Assembly (NCBI GenBank): GCA_905216175.1
Contig: CAJMSV010000011.1
Span: forward strand, 1 to 28,849
DNA length: 28,849 nt
Source of the DNA: an uncultured bacterium
Lineage (GTDB): Bacteria > Actinomycetota > Coriobacteriia > Coriobacteriales > Coriobacteriaceae
Direction: 5' to 3'
This document shows positions 1 through 8,007 of the stretch, in pieces. The notes under the pieces were generated by a model. The model searched no databases, was not told the origin of the DNA, and was given only the letters and a program-made list of their open reading frames with translations. Each line of letters begins with the position of its first letter. Position 1 is the first letter of the stretch. A program made the position numbers and the translations under genes.

Positions 1-345
1 TTCCTGCTGCTGACCTACATCCCGATGTTCCCGGCATACCTCAACCTTCGCAAAAACGCCCCCGACCGTGAGCGTATCTTTACGTTCCCGTTTAAGGGCG
101 CCATGATGAAGGTCATGCTGGCTATTCCCTGCATCGAGCTGATTCTGGCTATCGTTGCAACGCTGATTCCGTTCTCTGTCGATGAGATTGGCGATAAGGT
201 TCCGATGATCGTCATCTTCATCGTGCTCTTGCTTATTGGCGAGGTTGTCCGCGTCGTCAGTGCTAAGGGCCGCGAGACCGAGTACAAGGGTCTCACTCCC
301 GAGCTGGCTGCTCAGCGCTTCGCTGAGGAGTCCGAGGAGGACTAG
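1..345 (+). CDS. APC-family amino acid/polyamine permease, C-terminal part (5' end outside window)
   Basis: The reading frame is open from base 1 to a TAG at 343-345, so this is the last ~114 residues of a longer membrane protein. It shows a hydrophobic segment with a proline-rich bend (YIPMFPAYLNLRK), a basic cytoplasmic loop (APDRERIFTFPFK), two further strongly hydrophobic segments (around KVMLAIPCIELILAIVATLIPF and VPMIVIFIVLLLIGEVV), and an acidic, charged tail (RFAEESEED). This arrangement is typical of the C-terminal end of APC-superfamily antiporters, including the glutamate/GABA and agmatine/putrescine exchangers. The next gene downstream is agmatine deiminase, so an agmatine:putrescine antiporter role (AguD-like) is a reasonable inference. 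The substrate-binding half is not visible, so the specificity is not proven. Confidence 0.75.
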   Translation, partial: FLLLTYIPMFPAYLNLRKNAPDRERIFTFPFKGAMMKVMLAIPCIELILAIVATLIPFSVDEIGDKVPMIVIFIVLLLIGEVVRVVSAKGRETEYKGLTPELAAQRFAEESEED

Positions 346-630
346 AGCACCCGGATTCGGGGCTCCAACCCTCCTCGCTACTTGACCATTCCCCGGGGTG
401 GGTGTGAGCGATAGCTCTGGTAACCACCGCCCGCCCCAATCTCTCTTCCGTATCCTTCGTGCGTTTTGTCTCCGCGCGCCAGGTTGCGTCGTCGCTTGCC
501 GGTACGATTCCGTGAAAACCGGCGCCGGGCGCCCCGACCTTTGCCGGGGAACGGGCGTCCGCCACCTCTTGGTTTTAGGCTGCGGGTAACCCGCCTGCAG
601 CAAGCGATCGTTCGATTTGGAGGAAATCTT
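346..630. other. Leader region between permease and aguA
   Basis: No convincing gene lies in these 285 bases; the small open frames have no ribosome site and unlikely composition. The region is very G+C rich and holds several short self-complementary stretches, such as GCGGGTAACCCGC near 581-593 and a CCCCG/CGGGG pair around 537-553. None is followed by a T-run, so no terminator is called. The stretch ends with the clear aguA ribosome site TTGGAGG at 618-624. Confidence 0.4.
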
Positions 631-1836
631 ATGCGTACGATCACCGAGTCCGAGTCCACCCCTTAGGCCGATGGCTTCTTTATGCCTGCTGAGTTCGCCC
701 CACAGGATCGCGTGTGGATGGGCTGGCCCCATCGCACCGATACCTGGGCCCATGGTGCCAAGCCGGCTCAGAAGCAGTACGCCGCCATCGCTCGCGCTAT
801 CGCCGAGTTCACCCCGGTCTTCATGTGCGCCAACCAGGTCGACTACGCCAACTGCAAGGCTGCCTTTGAGGAAGACGAGAACGTCACCGTTATCGAGATG
901 ACCACCGACGACGCTTGGTTCCGCGACACCGCTGCCACTTTTGTTATCAATGGCAAGGGCGATAAGCGCGCCAACCACTGGCACTTCAACGCTTATGGCG
1001 GTCTTGTCGACGGCCTGTACTTCCCGTGGGACAAGGACGAGCAGATTGCCCTTAAGATGGCTGAGCTTTCCGGCTGCCGTCGTTATCGTCCCGATGACAT
1101 GATCCTCGAGGGCGGTTCCATTACCGTCGACGGCGAAGGCACCGTGGTCGTGACCGACCAGTGCCTGCTTTCCCCGGGCCGCACCTGCTCTGCGGTTCTG
1201 GAGGAGGAAGAGGATCCCGAGTCCATCTGGCCCAAGTTCAAGAAGAAGTTCGAGCCCTGGAGCGAGGAGCTCCGCGAGTACATGAACGAGCACCTCAAGG
1301 ATTACCTGGGTGTCGAGAAGGTCATCTGGGTCAAGGAGGGTATCGATCCCGAGGAGACCAACGGCCACATCGATGATGTCGCTACGTTCATCGCTCCGGG
1401 CGTCATGGCTTGCATCTGGACCGACGCTCCCGAGTAACCGTTCTACGAGCAGTGCCACGCTGTCTACGAGACCCTCTCCAACGCCATTGACGCCAAGGGC
1501 CGCAAGATGAAGGTCTACAAGCTCTGTATGCCTATGAACCCGCTGTTCATGGACCAGGCTTCCTGCGACACCATCGACGCCGACGAGAACGCCGAGCCGC
1601 GCGTTGCCGACGAGCCGCTGATCGCCTCCTACATGAACTACCTGGTCACCAACCACGGCGTTATCGTCCCGCAGTACGGCGACGAGAACGATCAGCTGGC
1701 CGTTGACACGCTCCAGAAGATCTACGACGAGGTCTGGGGCGAGGGTGTCTACAAGTGCGTCGGCGTTCAGTCCGAGCAGGTCGTTTTCGGCGGCGGAAAT
1801 ATCCACTGCATTACGCAGCAGGAACCGTCCGCTTAA
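631..1836 (+). pseudogene. aguA: Agmatine deiminase, full length but interrupted by two in-frame stop codons
   Basis: Agmatine deiminase hydrolyses agmatine to N-carbamoylputrescine and ammonia. ATG at 631 follows a strong ribosome site (GGAGG, spacing about 6). One frame runs to TAA at 1834-1836 (402 codons), broken only by TAG at codon 12 (664-666) and TAA at codon 269 (1435-1437). There is no frameshift, and family-like sequence continues on both sides of each stop. All catalytic landmarks of the family are present: DDAWFRDT, ILEGGS, NGHIDD, and the nucleophile cysteine in GGGNIHC (codon 393). An internal ATG at 682 (MPAEF) could restart after the first stop, although it has no good ribosome site. 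The second stop would remove the last third, including the catalytic cysteine. As written the gene cannot make an active enzyme without readthrough. Recent nonsense mutation or sequence error are the simple explanations. Confidence 0.85.
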
Positions 1837-2142
1837 TCGTCTGGCTTTCCGAGGCTCCCCATCTCTCCGCTCAAACCGTCGCTCGCGTACCATAGTACGC
1901 TGCGCTCCTCTTTCGCGGCGACCTGGGGCACCTCGAAAACCCAGCCGATCAATCGGACCGACGTAGCTTGCTACCGCATTAGTCATTGGTGCCAACCCTG
2001 GCAACAATGCAGGTCGAAAAACGTCAGCGAAAACCCGCCAGAGCGAGCAAGGTGCCTTGAAGCGAGGCGGCATTGACCTTTTGGTCATGCCGTCGAAGCT
2101 GAAAGGCAGATTGCCGTTCTGGCGGGTTTGCAGCGTCGAGCC
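1837..2142. other. Structured non-coding gap between convergent aguA and DAHP synthase
   Basis: No gene is supported here. The stretch is packed with self-complementary sequence. GAGG-CT-CCCCA at 1851-1861 pairs with TGGGG-CA-CCTC at 1924-1934, enclosing GCGTAC-CATA-GTACGC at 1885-1900. Small hairpins follow: CCGAT/ATCGG (about 1944-1955), GTAGC/GCTAC (about 1964-1975) and GCCA/TGGC (about 1991-2002). The 2031-2129 structure is listed separately. The first large stem starts 15 bases after the aguA stop and may act in 3'-end formation, but it lacks a U-tract. Confidence 0.4.
2031..2129. ncRNA. Candidate structured RNA or repeat element, closed by a perfect 12-bp stem
   Basis: AAACCCGCCAGA at 2031-2042 is perfectly complementary to TCTGGCGGGTTT at 2118-2129. 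Inside lie three further hairpins in order: AAGG-TG-CCTT (about 2049-2058), CGGCAT-T-GACC paired with GGTC-ATGCCG across a TTTT loop (about 2068-2092), and GGCA-GAT-TGCC (2105-2115). The result is a compact multibranched fold of about 100 nt. It could be a small RNA, a shared 3'-end structure for the two convergent genes, or a dispersed repeat. The strand is not determined. Fold seen by eye; function unknown. Confidence 0.3.
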
Positions 2143-2170
2143 GTTACGCGGTTTGGTAAAACCGCGTAAC
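2143..2170. terminator. 12-bp perfect hairpin abutting the DAHP synthase stop codon
   Basis: GTTACGCGGTTT (2143-2154) is perfectly complementary to AAACCGCGTAAC (2159-2170) around a 4-base GGTA loop. Its last base is also the last base of the TAG stop codon of the minus-strand DAHP synthase gene. Neither side is followed by a T-run, so this is either an atypical terminator or an mRNA 3'-end stabilising hairpin. It is symmetric and could serve either strand. Confidence 0.45.
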
Positions 2171-3201
2171 TAAATACGTTCCGCGATCTCGTGGATGAGG
2201 TAGTCGGTCTTTTCCCAGCCCAGGCACGGATCGGTGATCGACTTGCCAAAGACGCCGCCGTCGACCGGCTGGTTGCCGTCCTCCAGGTAGGACTCGATCA
2301 TAAAGCCCTTGACCAGCTTGGAGATGGACTCGTTGCGGCGGCAGCTGTCGAGCACCTCCTTGCAAATACGATACTGCTCCAGCGGACGCTTGCCCGAGTT
2401 GTCGTGGTTGCAGTCGATGACCGCTGCCGGATTGGCATAGCCGGCATGCTCGGTATAGCGTTCGGCCAGGCGTTCCAGGTGTTCGTAGTGGTAATTGGGG
2501 TAGGTGCGGCCATCGAGACCGATGTAACCACGCATAACGGCGTGAGCGAGCGGATTGCCGTCGCACTCGACCTCCCAGTTGCGGAAGATGAAGCTCTGGT
2601 GCGCCTGCGCGGCGTAAATGGAGTTGAGCATAACGGTGGTAGAGCCGGCAGTGGGATTCTTCATGCCGACGGGTACCGAAATGCCGCTCGACACCAGGCG
2701 ATGCTCCTGGTTTTCGACCGTGCGTGCGCCCACGGCAACATAGCTCAGCAGGTCAACGAGGTATTGGTAGTTGGACGGATAGAGCATCTCGTCGGCGGTG
2801 AAGAAGCCCGTTTCCTCAATAACGCGCAGGTGCATATGGCGGATGGCCTTGACGCCCTCGAGCAGGTCGTCGGGAGCCTCGGGGTTGGGGTTGTGCAGAA
2901 GACCCTTGTAACCGGTGCCCTTGGTGCGCGGCTTATTGGTGTAGACGCGCGGAATGATGATGAGCTTGTCCTTGACCTCTTCGGCGGTCTTGGCTAGTCG
3001 GTTCATGTACTCAAGTACCGAATCCTCTCGGTCGGCAGAGCACGGGCCGATGATGAGCGCCTTGCGTGCGTCCTCGCCGGTAAAGACTTTGGCGACCTCG
3101 GCGTCAAATGCCTGCTTTTTGGCGGTAAGCTCGGCAGAAAGCGGCATTTCCTCGCGGATCTCCATGGGTATCGGCAGCCTGCGTTTGAATTCCATGGCCA
3201 T
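2170..3201 (-). CDS. aroG: 3-deoxy-7-phosphoheptulonate (DAHP) synthase, class I
   Basis: This cytosolic enzyme condenses phosphoenolpyruvate and erythrose 4-phosphate to DAHP, the first step of the shikimate pathway. The 343-residue length fits the AroF/AroG/AroH class I family. Visible landmarks in order are IIGPCSA near residue 50, RVYTNKPRTKGTGYKGL (PEP and substrate binding) near 85-101, ARTVENQEHR, VGMKNPTAG (lysine/metal region), IDCNHDNSGK, MIESYLEDGNQ, and SITDPCLGWE near the end. Start: ATG at 3201 is preceded on the minus strand by GGAGG with 5-base spacing, which decides it over an ATG two codons later. It is transcribed alone, convergent with aguA. The paralogue (AroF, AroG or AroH) and its feedback amino acid cannot be read from the sequence, so the symbol stands for the family. 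Confidence 0.93.
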   Translation of the reverse strand: MAMEFKRRLPIPMEIREEMPLSAELTAKKQAFDAEVAKVFTGEDARKALIIGPCSADREDSVLEYMNRLAKTAEEVKDKLIIIPRVYTNKPRTKGTGYKGLLHNPNPEAPDDLLEGVKAIRHMHLRVIEETGFFTADEMLYPSNYQYLVDLLSYVAVGARTVENQEHRLVSSGISVPVGMKNPTAGSTTVMLNSIYAAQAHQSFIFRNWEVECDGNPLAHAVMRGYIGLDGRTYPNYHYEHLERLAERYTEHAGYANPAAVIDCNHDNSGKRPLEQYRICKEVLDSCRRNESISKLVKGFMIESYLEDGNQPVDGGVFGKSITDPCLGWEKTDYLIHEIAERI

Positions 3202-3420
3202 AGGGGCCTCCTCAATCTATAGAAAGAGCAATAAGCGTATTGTCGAATGCTCGGCATTATCCGCTGTCGCACGCTAAAGTGCAAGCCCTTGTCACCCCGA
3301 AACCTACCAAAAAGGGACAGGTTTATTTTGGCAGGTTTTATCTGGGTAAACGTTGGCGCTCACCGGGATGGGATGACGCCGTGAGGGACCCTAAGCCTGC
3401 CGCCGATTCCCCGGGGAGTA
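3202..3420. other. Non-coding region upstream of DAHP synthase
   Basis: No gene is supported here. The first ~80 bases must hold the minus-strand promoter of the DAHP synthase gene; an AT-rich patch lies at about 3215-3245 but no clear -35/-10 pair was fixed. The remainder holds the palindrome at 3300-3338 and G+C-rich sequence leading into the AT-rich element at 3421. Confidence 0.4.
3300..3338. repeat. REP-like imperfect palindrome
   Basis: AAACCTACCAAAA (3300-3312) pairs with TTTTGGCAGGTTT (3326-3338) with one mismatch, around the loop AGGGACAGGTTTA. Short palindromes with an AAAGGGACAGGTTT core are typical of repetitive extragenic palindromes mobilised by REP-associated tyrosine transposases. 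No such transposase gene is in this window, so this would be a solitary REP copy. The family assignment is from memory of the motif. Confidence 0.35.
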
Positions 3421-3658
3421 CCCAGTGGCCAAAAAATGCCAAATATGAGTACTGTTGCTAGCGTAGTATCATATCGACATTACAAGATAATATACACAAC
3501 AGTAAATATGTTCATTAAAGTTGGCACATAGAAGCATGCTAATGAGCATTTAGATCAATTTGAAGGCATATATAGGCCGCAAAGAGGTCGTTTAGAGCTG
3601 TTTTTGCTGTTACTAAAAAAGTAACAGTACTCATATTTGCCATTTTTTGTCCACAGGG
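3421..3658. mobile_element. MITE-like AT-rich element with 38-bp inverted repeats
   Basis: The 38 bases at 3421-3458 match the reverse complement of 3621-3658 at 34 of 38 positions; both arms contain CAAATATGAGTACTGTT and a run of six A (or T). Between them lie 162 bases of strikingly AT-rich sequence, unlike the ~60% G+C around. No open reading frame of note is inside. Next to the right arm is a perfect GTTACT-AAAAA-AGTAAC hairpin (about 3610-3626). This is the architecture of a non-autonomous miniature element. No clear target-site duplication flanks it (GGGGAGTA on the left, CTTGAAGG on the right), so insertion by transposition is not proven. Confidence 0.5.
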
Positions 3659-3712
3659 CTTGAAGGGAGCTGTCAATCAGGTTCCAGGGGAGGCACTTCG
3701 AGGGCCGCAGAG

Positions 3713-3750
3713 CAAAAAAGCGGGGACGCAGGTTGTCCTGCGCCCCCGTT
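3713..3750 (-). terminator. Rho-independent terminator for the ABC exporter operon
   Basis: GCGGGGACGCAGG pairs with CCTGCGCCCCCG across a TTGT loop, with one A-C mismatch. Read on the minus strand, the hairpin is followed by CTTTTTTG, a U-tract. It lies about 30 bases downstream of the stop codon of the second ABC transporter gene at 3782, in the sense orientation. Confidence 0.85.
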
Positions 3751-3781
3751 CTCGGGCATTATCCGTTCTCTGCGGCGGAGT

Positions 3782-5638
3782 CTACGCCGCTTCGTCGAAC
3801 TGCGAGTTGTACAGGTCGGCGTAGAAGCCGCCTTGGGCGAGCAGCTCGTCGTGCGTGCCCTTCTCGACGATATCGCCGTCGCGGATTACTAGGATCACGT
3901 CGGCGTTGCGGATCGTGGACAGGCGGTGCGCGATGACAAAGCTGGTACGGCCCTGCATCAGCGCATCCATGGCACGCTGGATGAGCTCCTCGGTGCGGGT
4001 GTCGACGTTGGAAGTCGCCTCGTCCAGAATCAGTGCCGGGCGGTCGGCCAAAATGGCACGGGCGATGGTCACGAGCTGGCGCTGACCCTGCGACAGATTA
4101 GTGCCCTCCTCGTTGATCATAAAGTCGTAACCGCCGGCGAGCGTATGGATAAAGTGGTCGCAGCGTGCGGCACGTGCAGCGGCTTCGACTTCGGCATCGC
4201 TCGCGTCGGGGCGTCCGTAGCGGATGTTCTCGCGGATGGTACCGTTAAACAGCCAGGTGTCCTGCAGCACCATGGCAAACTCGCCGCGCAGTGCCGCGCG
4301 GTCCCAGTCGCGCACATCGACGCCCTCGACACGCAGCGAGCCGCCGTCCACGTCGTAGAAGCGCTGCAGCAGCTTAATGAGCGTGGTCTTGCCGGCGCCG
4401 GTGGGGCCGACGATGGCGATGGTCTGGCCGGGCTGCGCCTCGCAGCTAAAGTCGTGGATGATGATCTTGTCGGGCGTGTAGCCAAACTTGACATGGTCAA
4501 ACACCACGTGGCCGGGGCACTTCTCGGGAATCTGCGCGTCGGCCTTCTGCTCCTCCTCGGGCGCGGCCAGGAACTCAAAGACGCGCTCGGTGGCGGCAGC
4601 CATCGACTGCATCGTGTTGCTCACGTTGCCCAGCTGCTGCACGGGTTGCGTAAAGTTGCGAACGTACTGGATAAAGCTTTGGATATCGCCGGGCGTGGCA
4701 TTGCCGGTCAGCGCGAGCTGCGCGCCTACCACGACGACGCCCACGTAGCCCATGTTGCCCACCAGACTCATGAGCGGCATCATCAGGCCCGACAGGAACT
4801 GCGAGCGCCAGCCGCTAATAAAGAGGCGGTCGTTTTGACGGTCGAACTCTTCGATCGAGGCCTCGGCGCGGTCGAACACCTGGATGACGTTCTGGCCGGC
4901 AAAGTCCTCCTCGATAATGCCGTTGACGGCGCCCAGAACCTGCTGTTGCTCGCGGAAGTACGGCTGCGAGAAGTGAATCATTACGGTCAAGATAATCGCG
5001 GCGGCCGGCAGTGTGAGCACGGTGACGCCGGTAAGCGGCAGACTGATCGAAAGCATCATGACGAGCACGCCGATAATCTGCGTCACCGACGTGATGAGCT
5101 GCGTCACGCTCTGGTTGAGCGACTGGCCGAGCGTATCGACGTCGTTGGTGATGCGGCTGAGTACGTCTCCCTTGCTGTGGCCGTTGAAGTAGCTCATCGG
5201 CACGACGGCAATCTTGGCGGCGATTTCCTTGCGCATGCGGTAGCAGATCTTTTGCGTGACGCCGGTCATGAGCCAGCCCTGGACCAGGCTGCAGACAGAG
5301 CTCGCCAGATACAGGCAGAGCAAAAAGCCGAGCGTCTTGGCGATCCAGTCAAAGTCAACGTCGCCGGTGCCGTTTACCTTGGCAACCAGACCCTCGAACA
5401 GCTTAGTCGTAACCTGGCCGAGCACCTTGGGCCCCACAATGTTAAAGATGACCGAGCACACGGCAAAGGCGACGGCGGCAAACACGGCAATCTTGTGCTG
5501 ACCGATATAGCCGAGCAGCTGCTTCATGGTGCCCATAAAGTCCTTGGCCTTTTCGCCGCGACGCATGCCGCCCATGCGGCCCATGGGTCCACGCTGACGG
5601 GTGGGCTTGGGAATTTGAGTCTTGGTCTCGTCTGCCAT
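3782..5638 (-). CDS. ABC exporter half-transporter, consensus-site subunit of a heterodimer
   Basis: A 618-residue protein with an N-terminal six-helix exporter membrane domain (about residues 45-345) and a C-terminal nucleotide-binding domain. It probably exports drugs, lipids or peptides using ATP. Walker A GPTGAGKT is at 411-418, the signature reads LSQGQ at 515-519 instead of LSGGQ, Walker B ends LILDE at 536-540 with the catalytic glutamate, and the switch histidine is H571 in VIAHR. The N-terminus is basic and rich in Gly, Met and Arg. The ATG overlaps the stop of the upstream half-transporter (TAATG), so translation is probably coupled. The intact Walker B/H-loop with a degenerate signature complements the partner's degenerate Walker B/H-loop with intact signature, as in TM287/288- and BmrCD-type heterodimers. 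The substrate is unknown. Confidence 0.92.
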   Translation of the reverse strand: MADETKTQIPKPTRQRGPMGRMGGMRRGEKAKDFMGTMKQLLGYIGQHKIAVFAAVAFAVCSVIFNIVGPKVLGQVTTKLFEGLVAKVNGTGDVDFDWIAKTLGFLLCLYLASSVCSLVQGWLMTGVTQKICYRMRKEIAAKIAVVPMSYFNGHSKGDVLSRITNDVDTLGQSLNQSVTQLITSVTQIIGVLVMMLSISLPLTGVTVLTLPAAAIILTVMIHFSQPYFREQQQVLGAVNGIIEEDFAGQNVIQVFDRAEASIEEFDRQNDRLFISGWRSQFLSGLMMPLMSLVGNMGYVGVVVVGAQLALTGNATPGDIQSFIQYVRNFTQPVQQLGNVSNTMQSMAAATERVFEFLAAPEEEQKADAQIPEKCPGHVVFDHVKFGYTPDKIIIHDFSCEAQPGQTIAIVGPTGAGKTTLIKLLQRFYDVDGGSLRVEGVDVRDWDRAALRGEFAMVLQDTWLFNGTIRENIRYGRPDASDAEVEAAARAARCDHFIHTLAGGYDFMINEEGTNLSQGQRQLVTIARAILADRPALILDEATSNVDTRTEELIQRAMDALMQGRTSFVIAHRLSTIRNADVILVIRDGDIVEKGTHDELLAQGGFYADLYNSQFDEAA

Positions 5639-8007
5639 TAGCGCTCGCCTCCTTCCATGACGGCTGCAATTTCTTCTTGGGTAAGCCCCAGCTCCTCGGC
5701 GGAAAGCTGCGACTGTGCGATCTCCAGGTACGCCGGGCAGCTGCGCAGCAGCTCCTCGTGCGTGCCGGTGCCCACTACGTGGCCGTCGTCGAGCACGATG
5801 ATCTGGTCGGCGTGCATGATGGTCGCGATGCGCTGGGCCACGACCACGAGCGCGGCGTCGGTGACGTTTTTGGCCAGCTCTTCGCGCAGGCGCGCGTCGG
5901 TCTTGTAGTCGAGGGCGCTAAACGAATCATCGAACACCACGACCTCGGGCTTTTTGGCCAACGCGCGGGCGATGGCCAGACGCTGGCGCTGACCGCCCGA
6001 AACATTGGAGCCGCCCTGGCTAATGGGGGAGTCGTACCCGTCCTCGCGCTCGGCGATAAAGTCCTCCGCCTGGGCGACGCGTGCTGCCTGGCGCATATCC
6101 TCGTCACTCACCATGTCGCCGGCAAACTTGAGGTTGCTCTCGACGGTACCCGAGAACAGGCGACCCTGCTGCGGAATATAACCGATGCGGCGGCGCAGCT
6201 CGGAAAGGGTCATGTCGCGCACATCGATGCCATCGAGCGAAATACTGCCGCCCGTGACGTCGTACAGGCGCGGGATGAGCTGCACAAGCGTGGACTTGCC
6301 CGAACCCGTGGAGCCAATGATGCCGAGCATCTGGCCGGCGTGCGTGGTGAAGTTTACGCCGCTAATGACGTCGGCGCGGGCATCGGGATACTGGAAGCTC
6401 ACGTCACGGAAGGTGAGCTCGCCGCGCGGCGCGCTGGCAGCGGGCAGTTTGGGCGAGGCGGGGTCGTTGATGCTCGTGGGGCAGGTGATGACCTCTTCCA
6501 CGCGCTCGGCTGCGACCTCGGCGCGGGGCAGGATGACCGAAACCATGGTGAGGATCATAAACGCCATGACGATCTGCATGGTGTAGGAGATAAACGCCAT
6601 CATGTTGCCGACCTGCATCACGCCGTCGGACACGCCCTGCGCGCCAAACCAGACGATAAGCACGGTGATGCAGTTCATGACGAGCATCATGAGCGGCATC
6701 ATAAAGCTCATGGCTCGGTTGGTGTAGAGCTGCGTGGTCATCAGGTCGAGCGAAGCCTTGTCAAAACGCTCGAGCTCATGCTCCTCGCGGTTGAACGAGC
6801 GGATGGGCATAAGGCCGGCGAGCAGCTCGCGGGCGGTAAGGTTCACACGGTCCACAAAGCTCTGCATCTTTTTGAACTTGGGCATGGTGAGGCCCATAAG
6901 CACGCCGACGACGGCCGAGACCGCGATGATGGCCACGGCGATGGTCCACTCTAGGCCGGTATGGTTGGCCAGGACGCGCATGACGGCGACGATGCCCATG
7001 ACGGGGGCCATCAGACACATGCGGATAAACAGGGTTGCGGCCATCTGGATCTGCTGAATGTCGTTGGTGCAGCGGGTGATGAGCGAGGCCTGGCTAAACT
7101 TGCCCACCTCGGCCGGCGAGAAGTGCATAACCTTGTTGAAGGTTTCGCGGCGCAGGTCGCGGGCGATGGAGCAAGCGGTGCGCGAAGCCACGGCACCGGT
7201 CAGGATGGTGGCGACGAGCGAGATTAGGCACAGACCAAACATCGTGGTCGCCATGCGGCTCAGGTAGGCGTTCTGCACGTCGGCGGGGTCGATGCCCTGC
7301 GCCTTGTACTCGTCTTGCACATAGCTCACGGCGCGTTGGGTCACGATGGAACCCGACATGGAGCCCATTTTGTCCGCCATATCGTTGGCGCCCTCCACGA
7401 GCTTGCCCTGGTCGATTAGGCCGCCTTCAACGCCTAGACGCAGACCCTTCATGGTGATCTTACCGCCGTCGGCATCAATCTGCTTTTGCATGTTCTGCGC
7501 CGCTGCGGCTTTCTGCTGCATCTCGGCGAGCTGCTCGGGCGTCATCGCCGCCATCTGCTCGGGGGTGGGCATGGCCTGAGCGGCGCCGCCATCGCTTGCC
7601 TCGGTAGATGCGCCGGTCATGTCGCCCATGGAGTTGGCATCGATGCCTTGGCTGAACGAAAGGACGACGGTCTCGGGCAGGCTCATGATGTCGGAAATCT
7701 TGCCGCCGTCGGCGCGCTCCTCCTCGGTGCCCTTGTACGTTCGAATGCCGTTATTGTCCGCCTTGCTAAACACGGCCTCCACAGCCTTGGCGTCCTTGGT
7801 GCTCATAAAGAGTTCGAGGTCGTCGAGCGATTCGGCACGGATGGTGTCGGGCACGGGCGACGCGATGCCGCCTTGCTGCACACCCACGTCGACGATGTCG
7901 CTCATATACGTAGGTAGCGCCAGATCGGCGTTGCAGCTGATTACGATGAGTACGATAGCTGCGAGCAGTGCCAGGATATGCTTTTTAAAGAGCTTGAGAA
8001 TCCTCAC
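5638..8007 (-). CDS. ABC exporter half-transporter, degenerate-site subunit with large extracytoplasmic insert
   Basis: A 789-residue half-transporter, about 170-200 residues longer than the family norm. TM1 is at about residues 10-34 and TM2 at about 254-276; between them is an extra hydrophilic region (about 45-250) that would face outside. It contains Met/Gln/Ala-rich repeats (TPEQMAAM, TPEQLAEM). The ATPase domain has Walker A GSTGSGKS (565-572) and signature VSGGQ (669-673), but Walker B ends FDD (692-694) with Asp replacing the catalytic Glu, and the switch histidine is Gln725 (VAQR). Such a subunit forms one non-hydrolysing site in heterodimeric exporters. The start is GTG at 8007, overlapping the MarR stop (GTGA), with AAGGAG upstream. 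Genes MarR, this one and the partner form one operon. Confidence 0.92.
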   Translation of the reverse strand: MRILKLFKKHILALLAAIVLIVISCNADLALPTYMSDIVDVGVQQGGIASPVPDTIRAESLDDLELFMSTKDAKAVEAVFSKADNNGIRTYKGTEEERADGGKISDIMSLPETVVLSFSQGIDANSMGDMTGASTEASDGGAAQAMPTPEQMAAMTPEQLAEMQQKAAAAQNMQKQIDADGGKITMKGLRLGVEGGLIDQGKLVEGANDMADKMGSMSGSIVTQRAVSYVQDEYKAQGIDPADVQNAYLSRMATTMFGLCLISLVATILTGAVASRTACSIARDLRRETFNKVMHFSPAEVGKFSQASLITRCTNDIQQIQMAATLFIRMCLMAPVMGIVAVMRVLANHTGLEWTIAVAIIAVSAVVGVLMGLTMPKFKKMQSFVDRVNLTARELLAGLMPIRSFNREEHELERFDKASLDLMTTQLYTNRAMSFMMPLMMLVMNCITVLIVWFGAQGVSDGVMQVGNMMAFISYTMQIVMAFMILTMVSVILPRAEVAAERVEEVITCPTSINDPASPKLPAASAPRGELTFRDVSFQYPDARADVISGVNFTTHAGQMLGIIGSTGSGKSTLVQLIPRLYDVTGGSISLDGIDVRDMTLSELRRRIGYIPQQGRLFSGTVESNLKFAGDMVSDEDMRQAARVAQAEDFIAEREDGYDSPISQGGSNVSGGQRQRLAIARALAKKPEVVVFDDSFSALDYKTDARLREELAKNVTDAALVVVAQRIATIMHADQIIVLDDGHVVGTGTHEELLRSCPAYLEIAQSQLSAEELGLTQEEIAAVMEGGER

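Noticed and set aside
664..666. Pyrrolysine or other amber recoding at the first aguA stop
   Set aside because: The second interruption is TAA, which such a system would not read, and neither site lies at a catalytic position; mutation or error is simpler.
3240..3461. 73-residue open frame on the plus strand reaching into the AT-rich element
   Set aside because: It spans the REP-like palindrome and one inverted-repeat arm, has no ribosome site, and its composition is not protein-like.
3590..3612. GTTTAGAGCTG inside the AT-rich element, similar to the start of some Cas9 CRISPR repeats
   Set aside because: It is a short single occurrence with no repeat array, no tracrRNA-like partner and no cas genes; a chance match.
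3926..5641. 571-residue open frame antisense to the ABC exporter gene
   Set aside because: It is the mirror frame of a clear ABC transporter with intact motifs; long antisense frames are common in G+C-rich genes.
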